Source of the DNA: an uncultured Oscillospiraceae bacterium
GTDB taxonomy: Bacteria > Bacillota > Clostridia > Oscillospirales > Acutalibacteraceae
Reading direction: 5' to 3'
Assembly: GCA_900539165.1 (NCBI GenBank)
Contig: UQAZ01000001.1
Span: forward strand, 62,001 to 126,000
DNA: 64,000 nt
Below the pieces are notes generated by a model, which was not told the origin of the DNA, ran no database searches, and saw only the letters and a list, made by a program, of their open reading frames with translations. Positions 44,815-52,367 of the stretch are shown piece after piece. Position 1 is the stretch's first letter. Each line of letters begins with the position of its first letter. The position numbers were made by a program, and so were the translations under genes.

Positions 44815-46473
44815 TTGAGCATAAAGGGAAAATACATTTCGTCAGCCGTTATGCTTCTTGTCTCGGGCATAATTGTTAAGGCAATAGGCGCAGTATATAA
44901 AATTCCGCTTACCGCTTATATAGGCACAGTTGGCAGGGGATATTATGCTTTTGCGTATAATTTGGTAATGCCGTTGCACGCAGTCACTATGGGCGCTTTT
45001 CCAATCGCTCTTTCAAAGCTTGTCAGTAAATATGTCGCAAAAAAAGATTTTAATACCGTGCTTTCGCTTAAAAAGGGAGCAATCAGACTGTTTATTGTCG
45101 TCGGCTTTGTCGGTATGCTTCTGCTTCTTATTTGTGCTGAGCCGTATTGCCGTTTTGTCGTTAAATCACCGGGGAGCATTTATGCGTCGCTTGTTGTTGC
45201 ACCGTCCCTTTTGTTTTCTTGTATAGGCGGTGCATACCGTGGATATTATGAGGGCTTGATTAATATGCTCCCAACAGCCGTGTCACAGGTGATAGAGGCT
45301 GTGTGTAAATTTGTTTTCGGTATTGCTTTTGCAAAAATTGCGTATCAAAGAATAACCGACGAATTGTTTGAACAAAATGCTTTGATTTGCGATAATGATT
45401 TGTCGATTGTTTATCCTTACTCGACAGCCGCCGCAATGCTCGGAGTAACGCTGGCTTCGTTTGTCAGCCTTGCTTTTTTATGCCTTTATTCCGTATCGCA
45501 TAAAGACAGCGGTGAAATCTGTGATATACGCTCAGCCGAAAAAATGTTGCTCTGCTTTGCATTTCCGATTATGATAAGCAGCTGTGTGCAGAGTATTTTT
45601 CAGTTTCTTGATTCAACAGCCGTTCAGCTTGCACTTAATATGCTCAGTCCCGATTTAATCAGAGAACATTATTCGTCTGCTTTGTCATTGGTTACGGTAG
45701 CCGACAGCGAGCTTTCGTCATATGCTTACGGTGTGCTTTCCGCCTCGCTTGATTTTAAGAACCTTGTGCCGGGAATTACTATGTCGCTCGGAATTTGTGC
45801 TGTTCCCGTCATCAGCTCCGCCTTTGAATGCTCGGATAAATTTCGCCTTTGTGCAATGTTTAATTTGATATTCAAATATACAACCCTGCTTTCTTGCCTC
45901 GGCGGTTTAGTTTTATATGTCGGTGCCGATGACGCATTAACAGTCCTTTATGCAAATAAATCCCCCGATATTGTAATAGCTTGCACTCCATTGATAAGGA
46001 TGTTTGCCCTTACCGTCGGCGTTTATTCGGTATCGGGATTTCTTGTTTATTCCGTTCAGTCGATAGGTATGGCACAAAAATCAATTCCGTCTTATATTGT
46101 TTGCGGAATAATCAGAGTGGTGCTGAATATCCTATTGGTAAATAACGGCACTCTGTTGCTTTACGGTTTCGTCATTTCCTCATTTGTCGGATATGCTGTT
46201 TTGGCTGTATGGAATTTGGCTGTTTTTGTACGCTATGCAGGCTGTCGAGTTGATTATGTACGCTCTATTTTCCTGCCTGTTTTGATTAAATTCGGCGTTA
46301 TCTTGCTTTGGTTGTACGCTTTTTCGGATGTACAATTTTCATCAAACAAGGTTATTGATTTGCTTGTTAAAGCCGTTTTTGCCTCAATAATTTATTTACT
46401 GCCGTGCTTTTTGTGCGGATTGCTGAAATTAAATGATATTTTTTGTTATTTTGCCGATAAAAAAAACCGCTAA
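44815..46473 (+). CDS. SpoVB/MurJ-type polysaccharide or lipid II flippase
   Basis: 552 residues with about 14 TM segments. The N-terminal pattern ISSAVMLLVSGIIVKAIGAVYKIPLTAYIG is typical of the SpoVB/YabM branch of the MOP superfamily. TTG start after a GTGGTGA SD. It probably flips a lipid-linked wall precursor. In Bacillus the SpoVB gene precedes mazG (yabN) and rqcP (yabO), the same order as here, which supports the call. Whether it serves growth or sporulation cannot be told. Confidence 0.85.
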   Translation: MSIKGKYISSAVMLLVSGIIVKAIGAVYKIPLTAYIGTVGRGYYAFAYNLVMPLHAVTMGAFPIALSKLVSKYVAKKDFNTVLSLKKGAIRLFIVVGFVGMLLLLICAEPYCRFVVKSPGSIYASLVVAPSLLFSCIGGAYRGYYEGLINMLPTAVSQVIEAVCKFVFGIAFAKIAYQRITDELFEQNALICDNDLSIVYPYSTAAAMLGVTLASFVSLAFLCLYSVSHKDSGEICDIRSAEKMLLCFAFPIMISSCVQSIFQFLDSTAVQLALNMLSPDLIREHYSSALSLVTVADSELSSYAYGVLSASLDFKNLVPGITMSLGICAVPVISSAFECSDKFRLCAMFNLIFKYTTLLSCLGGLVLYVGADDALTVLYANKSPDIVIACTPLIRMFALTVGVYSVSGFLVYSVQSIGMAQKSIPSYIVCGIIRVVLNILLVNNGTLLLYGFVISSFVGYAVLAVWNLAVFVRYAGCRVDYVRSIFLPVLIKFGVILLWLYAFSDVQFSSNKVIDLLVKAVFASIIYLLPCFLCGLLKLNDIFCYFADKKNR

Positions 46474-46477
46474 ACCC

Positions 46478-46506
46478 TTGAAAATAGGGGATAAATAGTG
46501 TATTAT
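46478..46506 (+). promoter_or_regulatory. Promoter of mazG
   Basis: TTGAAA (46478-46483), 17-base spacer, TATTAT (46501-46506), followed by the SD agagg before the mazG ATG. Confidence 0.65.
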
Positions 46507-46533
46507 AATTGATAAGTTACAGAGGTTTGTGCT

Positions 46534-47328
46534 ATGGCAAAAGAATTTCATATTAAAGATAATTATGACATTGATGATTTAATTTCAATAGTGGCGCTTT
46601 TGCGCGCTCCCGGTGGTTGTCCGTGGGATGCCGAGCAAACTCATCAGTCGATAAAGGCTAATTTTATCGAGGAAACTTATGAGGTTGTTGAGGCGATTAA
46701 TAAGGATAATCCGGATATGCTCAGGGAGGAGCTTGGCGATATTCTTTTGCAGGTAGCCCTTCATACACAGATTGAGCAGGAAAAGGGCAGCTTTACATTT
46801 AACGATGTCGCAAACGATATAGTTAAAAAGCTTGTCGTTCGTCATCCGCATGTTTTTTCGGATGAAACTGTTGACGGTGTTGTACAGGCGCTTAACAGTT
46901 GGGACGCAGTAAAGCTTAAAACCAAGGGGCAAAAGACTCAGAGCGAATCTATGCTAAGCGTCCCGAAAGAACTTCCTGCACTTATGAGAGCGCAAAAGGT
47001 GCAAAAAAAGGCGGCTAAGGTCGGCTTTGATTGGGACAGTGCCGACGGCGCATTCGATAAGATGTATGAGGAACTTGATGAGTTAAAAATAGCAATGACT
47101 GAGGATGATGCTTCTCACATTGAGGAGGAATTGGGGGATGTACTTTTCTCAGCGGTTAATATTGCAAGATTTTTGAAGCTTGACAGCGAGGAGGCACTCA
47201 CCTGTGCAACCGATAAGTTTGTCGCCCGTTTTCAAAAAGTCGAGCAAATGGCAGCCGAGCAGGGAATTGATATGAAGTCAGCCTCCCCAAAGGAGCTTGA
47301 CAGACTTTGGAATATTGCTAAGAAATAA
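46534..47328 (+). CDS. mazG: Nucleoside triphosphate pyrophosphohydrolase MazG
   Basis: 264 residues, the two-domain form. N-terminal domain with LRAPGGCPWDAEQTHQS and the EExxE...ELGD metal site (FIEETYEVVEAINKD, LREELGDILLQV); second domain with SHIEEELGDVLFSAVN near residue 195. It hydrolyses NTPs and dNTPs to monophosphates (house-cleaning). Unlike Bacillus YabN it has no N-terminal methylase domain. Confidence 0.95.
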   Translation: MAKEFHIKDNYDIDDLISIVALLRAPGGCPWDAEQTHQSIKANFIEETYEVVEAINKDNPDMLREELGDILLQVALHTQIEQEKGSFTFNDVANDIVKKLVVRHPHVFSDETVDGVVQALNSWDAVKLKTKGQKTQSESMLSVPKELPALMRAQKVQKKAAKVGFDWDSADGAFDKMYEELDELKIAMTEDDASHIEEELGDVLFSAVNIARFLKLDSEEALTCATDKFVARFQKVEQMAAEQGIDMKSASPKELDRLWNIAKK

Positions 47329-47367
47329 TAAAAAATAACCGATATTTTCGGTAACGGAGGATTCATT

Positions 47368-47643
47368 ATGAATAAAACTGAACTCGTTGCAGCAGTAGCT
47401 GCAAAGGCAGAAATCTCAAAGAAGGACGCAGAAGCAGCAGTAGCAGCTACATTTGACGCTATCACAGCAGCTCTTGCTGACGGCGACAAGGTTGCACTTG
47501 TTGGCTTTGGTACATTCGCTGTTAAGGAGCGTGCAGCTCGTACAGGTCTTAACCCACAGACAAAGGCTAAGATTGAAATCCCTGCATCAAAGGCTCCTGC
47601 ATTCAAGGCTGGTAAGGCTCTCAAGGACGCTGTAAACGCATAA
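47368..47643 (+). CDS. hup: HU-family DNA-binding protein
   Basis: 91 residues. Histone-like dimer that bends and compacts DNA. Family motifs: MNKTELVAAVAAKAEISKKDA, VALVGFGTFAVKERAARTG and the DNA-binding arm ending in FKAGKALKDAVNA. Strong SD cggagga. Codon choice is narrow (GCA/GCT, AAG, GTT) compared with neighbours, as expected of a very highly expressed gene. Placed between mazG and rqcP, as in many clostridia. Confidence 0.96.
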   Translation: MNKTELVAAVAAKAEISKKDAEAAVAATFDAITAALADGDKVALVGFGTFAVKERAARTGLNPQTKAKIEIPASKAPAFKAGKALKDAVNA

Positions 47644-47662
47644 TAGTTTAGCGTGAATTATT

Positions 47663-47700
47663 AAATCCTGCCGATACATATGTATTAGCAGGATTTTTTA
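47663..47700 (+). terminator. Terminator after hup
   Basis: Arms aaatcctgc (47663-47671) and gcaggattt (47688-47696) with the palindrome atacatatgtat inside the loop, then six T in total. Confidence 0.8.
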
Positions 47701-47731
47701 ATAGCCGAATTAAATTATATTTGGAGTTAAT

Positions 47732-47971
47732 ATGAGATTAGATAAGTATTTGAAGGTTTCACGAATCATTAAGCGACGCACCGTTGCCAATGAGGCTTGT
47801 GACGCCGGTAGGGTAGAGGTAAACGGTAAGGTTGCCAGAGCCTCTTATGATGTAAAAGTCGGTGATAAAATCAAGGTTTCGCTCGGACAAAATGAGCGTA
47901 GCTATGAGGTGCTTGAAATTAATGAACATGCTCTGAAAGAAAATGCAGCCGATATGTATAAGATTATATAA
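47732..47971 (+). CDS. rqcP: S4-domain RNA-binding protein RqcP (YabO/Hsp15-like)
   Basis: 79 residues. S4 domain: MRLDKYLKVSRIIKRRTVANE, VNGKVARASYDVKVGD. In Bacillus this protein stabilises the P-site tRNA on split 50S subunits during ribosome quality control with RqcH. Follows hup and precedes a terminator; the yabP, yabQ and divIC genes that come next in spore-formers are absent. Confidence 0.92.
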   Translation: MRLDKYLKVSRIIKRRTVANEACDAGRVEVNGKVARASYDVKVGDKIKVSLGQNERSYEVLEINEHALKENAADMYKII

Positions 47972-47976
47972 AAAAT

Positions 47977-48010
47977 GATGCAGATTGTTTTCAACCTGCA
48001 TCGTTTTTTT
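47977..48010. terminator. Bidirectional terminator between rqcP and SDR gene
   Basis: gatgcag (47977-47983) pairs with ctgcatc (47996-48002); an inner ttg/caa pair extends the stem. Flanked by A5 on one side and T8 on the other, so it can serve both convergent genes. Confidence 0.8.
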
Positions 48011-48012
48011 TC

Positions 48013-48861
48013 TTATAAATTAACTTTTTCCATAAGGCTCGCAACCTTTTCTGACTTGAGGAACTTTTTGTAAAGTCTGTCAACTGTCATTGGGTGCATA
48101 ACCTCGATAACACCGAGAAGCGGAGAATTCTTTACTCTGTACTTCTGACGAGGATGAGGATCGTTTACTGCTTTCATTACAGCGTGGATAAGTGCTTCAG
48201 GCTCGTTAGCCATTTTAAGCTCGATGAGCATCATACCTTTCATTTTTTCAAGAACATCACGGTACATATTGGTGCTGTTGATGAGCTTGTCGAAAGAGTC
48301 GAGTGTCTTGCCATGCATAGCTGTCTTGAATGAACCCGGCTGAATCTTGATTACAGGAATGTCGAGGAACATAAGCTCTCTTCTGAGTGAGTCGTTGTAT
48401 GCCTCAACAGCGTACTTTGAAAGTGTGTAAGAGCCGTTGAATGGCTGTGGTGTCATCCATCCGCACTCTGATGAGCAGTTTACGATTCTGCCGTTGCACT
48501 TCTTGATGAGAGGGAAGAATGTCTTGTTTACTCTTGCCATACCTAAAAGGTTTACATCAAGTGACTGCTTGATTATGTTAATGTCGCCCTCGATGAGTGA
48601 ACTCATCTTTTGGATACCTGAGAAGTTGATGATTGCGTCAAGGTGATCTGTAACGCTTGAAACTTCCTTGAATGCTTCGTTGATGCTTTCCTGATCAACT
48701 ACATCCATCTTGAGTGGACGACAGTATGTGCTTGTCTTAATTTCTTTGAGCGCTTTCTCATTTCTTCCGCAAGCAAATACGCACCATCCGCTTTCGCTGA
48801 GCCTGATTGCGATTTCCTTACCGAGTCCGCTTGTTGCACCCGTAACTAATGCATATCTCAT
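48013..48861 (-). CDS. Short-chain dehydrogenase/reductase
   Basis: 282 residues. Classical SDR: cofactor motif TGATSGLG at the N-terminus, NFSG in place of NNAG, active-site Ser in IVNCSSECGW and YxxxK as SYTLSKYAVEAYNDSLRREL, then IQPGSF. The C-terminal 80 residues (KMKGMMLIELKMANEPEALIHAV) resemble the retinol/steroid-dehydrogenase-like branch. Substrate unknown. SD ggaggt before the ATG; good own promoter and palindromic operator upstream. Codon use is more AAG/CTT-biased than its neighbours, suggesting high expression. Confidence 0.88.
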   Translation of the reverse strand: MRYALVTGATSGLGKEIAIRLSESGWCVFACGRNEKALKEIKTSTYCRPLKMDVVDQESINEAFKEVSSVTDHLDAIINFSGIQKMSSLIEGDINIIKQSLDVNLLGMARVNKTFFPLIKKCNGRIVNCSSECGWMTPQPFNGSYTLSKYAVEAYNDSLRRELMFLDIPVIKIQPGSFKTAMHGKTLDSFDKLINSTNMYRDVLEKMKGMMLIELKMANEPEALIHAVMKAVNDPHPRQKYRVKNSPLLGVIEVMHPMTVDRLYKKFLKSEKVASLMEKVNL

Positions 48862-48886
48862 TTTGAACCTCCGATATTACACATCT

Positions 48887-48908
48887 AATTTATAAGCATT
48901 TATAAATT
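48887..48908 (-). promoter_or_regulatory. Perfect palindrome at the start point of the SDR gene (operator candidate)
   Basis: aatttataa (48887-48895) and its exact complement ttataaatt (48900-48908) around a 4-base centre. It begins one base past the -10 box of the SDR promoter, the place where a dimeric repressor would block transcription. Confidence 0.5.
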
Positions 48909-48909
48909 A

Positions 48910-48938
48910 ATTATAAACAAAGTATCTAAAAAAGTCAA
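48910..48938 (-). promoter_or_regulatory. Promoter of the SDR gene
   Basis: On the minus strand: TTGACT (48938-48933), 17-base spacer, TATAAT (48915-48910). Near-perfect sigma-A promoter. Confidence 0.8.
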
Positions 48939-48981
48939 TATTCATATCGTAAAAACAATACATATTATTGGTATTTTTACT

Positions 48982-49012
48982 AAAAAATCCCGCTGCTTTT
49001 ATACAACGGGAT
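48982..49012 (-). terminator. Terminator of the GPH transporter gene
   Basis: On the minus strand, atcccgttg and cagcgggat pair (one mismatch) and are followed by six T. It ends the leftward transcript from 50549. Confidence 0.75.
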
Positions 49013-49031
49013 AAGTATGTTTATTTTATTG

Positions 49032-50549
49032 TCATTCGTTTGAATTTATTGCTTCCTGTTCTGCAATTCTTGCGGCTCTGATGTCAGCTAATTCGATTGT
49101 CATTCTCATTTGTAAATCTCCGTGAATGGGGTAGAAAATGAAACAAATTCCGTAAAGACCTCTCGCCAACGCAGGCAAAATGCAGAACACCGCCCATATT
49201 CCGCTTAGTATTTTTGGGTCGGTTTGCGGTATGGCATTTCCTAATGAATCGGTAAGCGGTATGTAATTAATCCAAGTCAGCACCATACCGGAAAGCCAGC
49301 CTGTTATCGAGTTAGCAAGTTTTCCGAAATATTCCTGTACGGTTGTTACAAGTGCTTCGTTTCTCAGTCCGTGTTGCCACTCCATATAATCGAGTGCTTC
49401 CGCTGTTACAATTTGTCCTGATACATTGAGAATCTTGTTCGGCAGTCCGCAAATTGTAAGACCGAATATAACCCAAATAAGGTTAAGCATTCTGTGGTCG
49501 GCGAATGTGTGACCGAATGGGTGATAGCCGATGAGAAATACGGTTGTGTAAGCCACAAAGCCGAAAAGTCCGGCAATGATTGATGTCATTCTGGCACCCC
49601 ATTTTTTAACCATCTTGGCGGCAACAGGTACCATTATGTAGTTCGGAAGACCGGTGAAAAGTCCGCATATTGTCGCATTCATCAGCGAACCTGTATTGTT
49701 TAACCAAAAGTACGATTCCGACGAACCGCCGACCGCCTTAAATGAATTAAAGAAGTTAGCCAAAACCACCGCAATTAACGGCTTGTTTGTTGCAATGTTT
49801 TTGAGCGATTCGAGTACCGAGGTTTTACGCATTTCCTCTCGGCTCATCAGCGGCACTCTTTCTCTCATATTAAAGAATCCGAATATAGCAAAGGTTGCCG
49901 CAAGTATCAGCATAAATCTTGCAAATCCGCTGTATATGCTTTTCATTGAAATGTTTGTATTTATCTTTGGAACAACAGTGACAAAAATCGGCACTAACGA
50001 CGGAAGCCAAGTTCCGAATAACTCAAAAAATTTCGTAACGGTAATAAGCCTGTCACGCTCGTTTATGTTAGGCGTGATGTTGTATATCATCAGCTTCCAC
50101 GCACTGAAATAGCTCATACCCAAGCCGTAAATAACTATCGCAACGGCTGCCCATATGCCCTTGCCGGATTCGTTTATGTTAGGGGCTGAGAACATCATAT
50201 ATCCGCCTAAAAGCCATAACGGAAGCGGAAGTATGAAAAATGGTCTTATCCTGCCCCAACGGGTTCTTGTTCTGTCTATTATCAGACCCGAAATTGTATC
50301 GTCAACTGCGTCATAGATGGAAGCAAAAAGGTTTATGTTTGCGTAGGTAGTTGTGTTGAGCTTTAGAAACTGAATCATAAAGAATTCTTTGAATGCATCA
50401 ACAAATTGCGTAAGATTTGTTTGACCGAAGTTTATAAGTACATACGCAATGATTTCCTTAGGAGTCAGGTATCTTTTTTTTGTATAGGCAAGCTTGTTCA
50501 GTTCTTCTTCTGTTGTTTTTATATCGTCAATGTTTGTTTGCTCAGACAA
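49032..50549 (-). CDS. GPH-type MFS cation:sugar symporter
   Basis: 505 residues, about 12 TM segments. The N-terminal motif of the glycoside-pentoside-hexuronide family is clear: INLFASIYDAVDDTISGLIIDRTRTRWGRIRPF (about residues 70-105). TTG start after a GGGG SD. Typical substrates are melibiose, lactose, glucuronides or xylosides with Na or H. A GH2 beta-galactosidase lies 4 kb away on the other strand, so a galactoside is a reasonable guess. Single-gene unit with its own promoter and terminator. Confidence 0.88.
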   Translation of the reverse strand: MSEQTNIDDIKTTEEELNKLAYTKKRYLTPKEIIAYVLINFGQTNLTQFVDAFKEFFMIQFLKLNTTTYANINLFASIYDAVDDTISGLIIDRTRTRWGRIRPFFILPLPLWLLGGYMMFSAPNINESGKGIWAAVAIVIYGLGMSYFSAWKLMIYNITPNINERDRLITVTKFFELFGTWLPSLVPIFVTVVPKINTNISMKSIYSGFARFMLILAATFAIFGFFNMRERVPLMSREEMRKTSVLESLKNIATNKPLIAVVLANFFNSFKAVGGSSESYFWLNNTGSLMNATICGLFTGLPNYIMVPVAAKMVKKWGARMTSIIAGLFGFVAYTTVFLIGYHPFGHTFADHRMLNLIWVIFGLTICGLPNKILNVSGQIVTAEALDYMEWQHGLRNEALVTTVQEYFGKLANSITGWLSGMVLTWINYIPLTDSLGNAIPQTDPKILSGIWAVFCILPALARGLYGICFIFYPIHGDLQMRMTIELADIRAARIAEQEAINSNE

Positions 50550-50587
50550 AGCTTTATCCCCAATCCGTATTGTTTTATCTACTTTTC

Positions 50588-50616
50588 ATTTTATCATAGC
50601 GCCCTGCTAAATTCAA
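50588..50616 (-). promoter_or_regulatory. Promoter of the GPH symporter
   Basis: Minus strand: TTGAAT (50616-50611), 17-base spacer, TAAAAT (50593-50588). Confidence 0.65.
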
Positions 50617-50675
50617 TATATTTTTAGTTTATAATGTCATTTATTTCTTTTAATGATATTGTAATCTTTTTTATA

Positions 50676-50704
50676 TTGACATTCTACGTTAAACATTATA
50701 AAAT
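50676..50704 (+). promoter_or_regulatory. Promoter of the two-gene membrane protein operon
   Basis: TTGACA (50676-50681), 17-base spacer, TAAAAT (50699-50704). Good sigma-A match, 43 bases before the ATG at 50747. Confidence 0.75.
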
Positions 50705-50746
50705 AATAAAGTATAAATATTAAATATCTGTATTCGAGGTGGTCGA

Positions 50747-51667
50747 ATGTCAAGTATCTGCCCTAACTGCGGTCGCAGATTGCATTGGTATAATGTAAAG
50801 GCAGAATGTCCCGAATGTGGCGTTAATATCCCTAACTATAATTGGGAAGCAAGATTGCAGGCTGACAGCGAAATAGCCGAGAGGAAGTTTGCGTCGTATT
50901 ATTGCAGACTCAATCGCTTGGCTTATTCCGTCTATGGTACTAAGCTGAGAATTGCAAGGCTCGTGGTTTCTCTTTTGTCCGTTGTTGCCTTTGTTTTTCC
51001 TTGGGCTGTGATAAAGGGAAACGACGGTGTATTGGGACTTGACATTTTTGGTTTATGCAGTGATGTTTCATTGCTCGATGTGGTTAAGGACTTTTTTGCA
51101 CACATGTCATCTTATTCTGCAATTATTGGCGATGAGGGTTTGTCAGGGGCTTTCAGTCTTGTGATGCTTTCAATATTGCTGATGGCATTATCGTTTCTGC
51201 TTTGTTTGATTGCATTGCTGATGATATTCTTTACCGTCGAAAAATCAAGAACGCTGTTTATGACTGCTTTTGATGTGTTGGGTATTATCTGTGCTGTTGC
51301 CTCGGTGTCGGTTTTCAATCGTGCCGTTTTGCAAGCAGGGAATACCGTCTTAACTGTTGCAGAGCATTCATTTTCCGATATGTCATCGTCGGTCTTGTGG
51401 GGATTTTATGTAGTTTTCGCTTTGATGGCGGTGGCTGCCGTGCTTAATGTGTCGGTCGCTCTTGCACCGGCTAAGAGTAATGACGAACTTGAGGCAGAGC
51501 GCCTTGAGCGTAAGTCAAAAAAAGAAGCACAGGAACACGAAAAAGAAGTCGCAGCCGAGCTTGCAAGGCTTAAAGCCGAGAGAGAGGCTCAGCAGGAGCA
51601 AGCAGAGAAAGTGTCTCAGGCAAAAGAAGCACTTCTCGCAAACAAAAAGAAAAATAATAAAAAGTAA
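50747..51667 (+). CDS. Zinc-ribbon membrane protein of unknown function
   Basis: 306 residues, not recognised as a named family. N-terminal zinc ribbon CPNCGRRLHW...CPECGVNIP (residues 5-30), then about five TM segments (roughly 67-87, 125-165, 172-195, 215-240) and a highly charged C-terminal helix of Glu, Lys, Ala and Gln (about 250-306). SD gaggtgg. Cytosolic zinc ribbon and coiled tail suggest a scaffold or sensor, but this is inference. Twenty bases before the next gene, so likely one operon. Confidence 0.8.
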   Translation: MSSICPNCGRRLHWYNVKAECPECGVNIPNYNWEARLQADSEIAERKFASYYCRLNRLAYSVYGTKLRIARLVVSLLSVVAFVFPWAVIKGNDGVLGLDIFGLCSDVSLLDVVKDFFAHMSSYSAIIGDEGLSGAFSLVMLSILLMALSFLLCLIALLMIFFTVEKSRTLFMTAFDVLGIICAVASVSVFNRAVLQAGNTVLTVAEHSFSDMSSSVLWGFYVVFALMAVAAVLNVSVALAPAKSNDELEAERLERKSKKEAQEHEKEVAAELARLKAEREAQQEQAEKVSQAKEALLANKKKNNKK

Positions 51668-51686
51668 GGTATATTAAGGTATTAAA

Positions 51687-52304
51687 ATGAAAAACGAAGC
51701 AAAGCAAAAGAATGAAAAGAATTTTATCCCCGGCACAAAGGTTTCTAAGGTGGGTGTTATTATAACATCGGTTATCCTTGCGGTGCTTATTGCATTGTCT
51801 ACATTCTTTGTGGTAGTGTTCTCGGCACAGCCGTATGAGCTTAAAGACGGTCAGCTTGATGTTTATAAGCTTACCTCAACCATCTACACAAAGATGATTG
51901 TTGCCGCTATGCCTGAGACAATTCACGATGAGGATACGGGCATTGATTTCTATATCGAGGTAAACGATAATTACGATTATCACTATAATCAACCGATTGA
52001 GCAGTACAGCGTTTACTATTACGACAAGGATGAAAATAAGATTTATCTTGATGCGGGCGTTTATGAGGATAATAACTATAATATCAATAACAGAAATTCT
52101 AAGAATGCCTTGATGGGCTTCTTTATTTCGGGTATGGACAGCATTAAGAAAATTAAGACTGTTGTAACCGTTATTCTTGTGTTACTTGTTATTGCAATTC
52201 TTGCACTTCTTACTTATCTGATAACTATGATTGTCAGAGTTAAGAGGGACAGAGAGTATTACCAATACAAGAGCAAGAAAAAAGCAGAAAAAGAAAATAA
52301 ATAA
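51687..52304 (+). CDS. Two-TM membrane protein of unknown function
   Basis: 205 residues. Basic N-terminus, TM at about 23-47, an extracellular acidic and Tyr/Asn-rich domain (about 50-150), second TM at about 158-185, and a basic, Lys-rich cytosolic tail. No match to a family I know. Co-transcribed with the zinc-ribbon membrane protein; both have highly charged C-terminal tails, so they may form a complex. Followed by a hairpin terminator. Confidence 0.75.
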   Translation: MKNEAKQKNEKNFIPGTKVSKVGVIITSVILAVLIALSTFFVVVFSAQPYELKDGQLDVYKLTSTIYTKMIVAAMPETIHDEDTGIDFYIEVNDNYDYHYNQPIEQYSVYYYDKDENKIYLDAGVYEDNNYNINNRNSKNALMGFFISGMDSIKKIKTVVTVILVLLVIAILALLTYLITMIVRVKRDREYYQYKSKKKAEKENK

Positions 52305-52308
52305 TTCA

Positions 52309-52345
52309 GAATAAGCCTGCCGTGTTTGGGCGGTAGGCTTATTTA
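52309..52345 (+). terminator. Hairpin terminator
   Basis: aataagcctgccg and cggtaggcttatt pair (one G-T) over a short loop. The 3' arm ends in ttattt. It lies 23 bases before the next ATG, and no clear promoter is seen between. Confidence 0.7.
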
Positions 52346-52367
52346 CTATGATTTTGAGGGACTGTTT

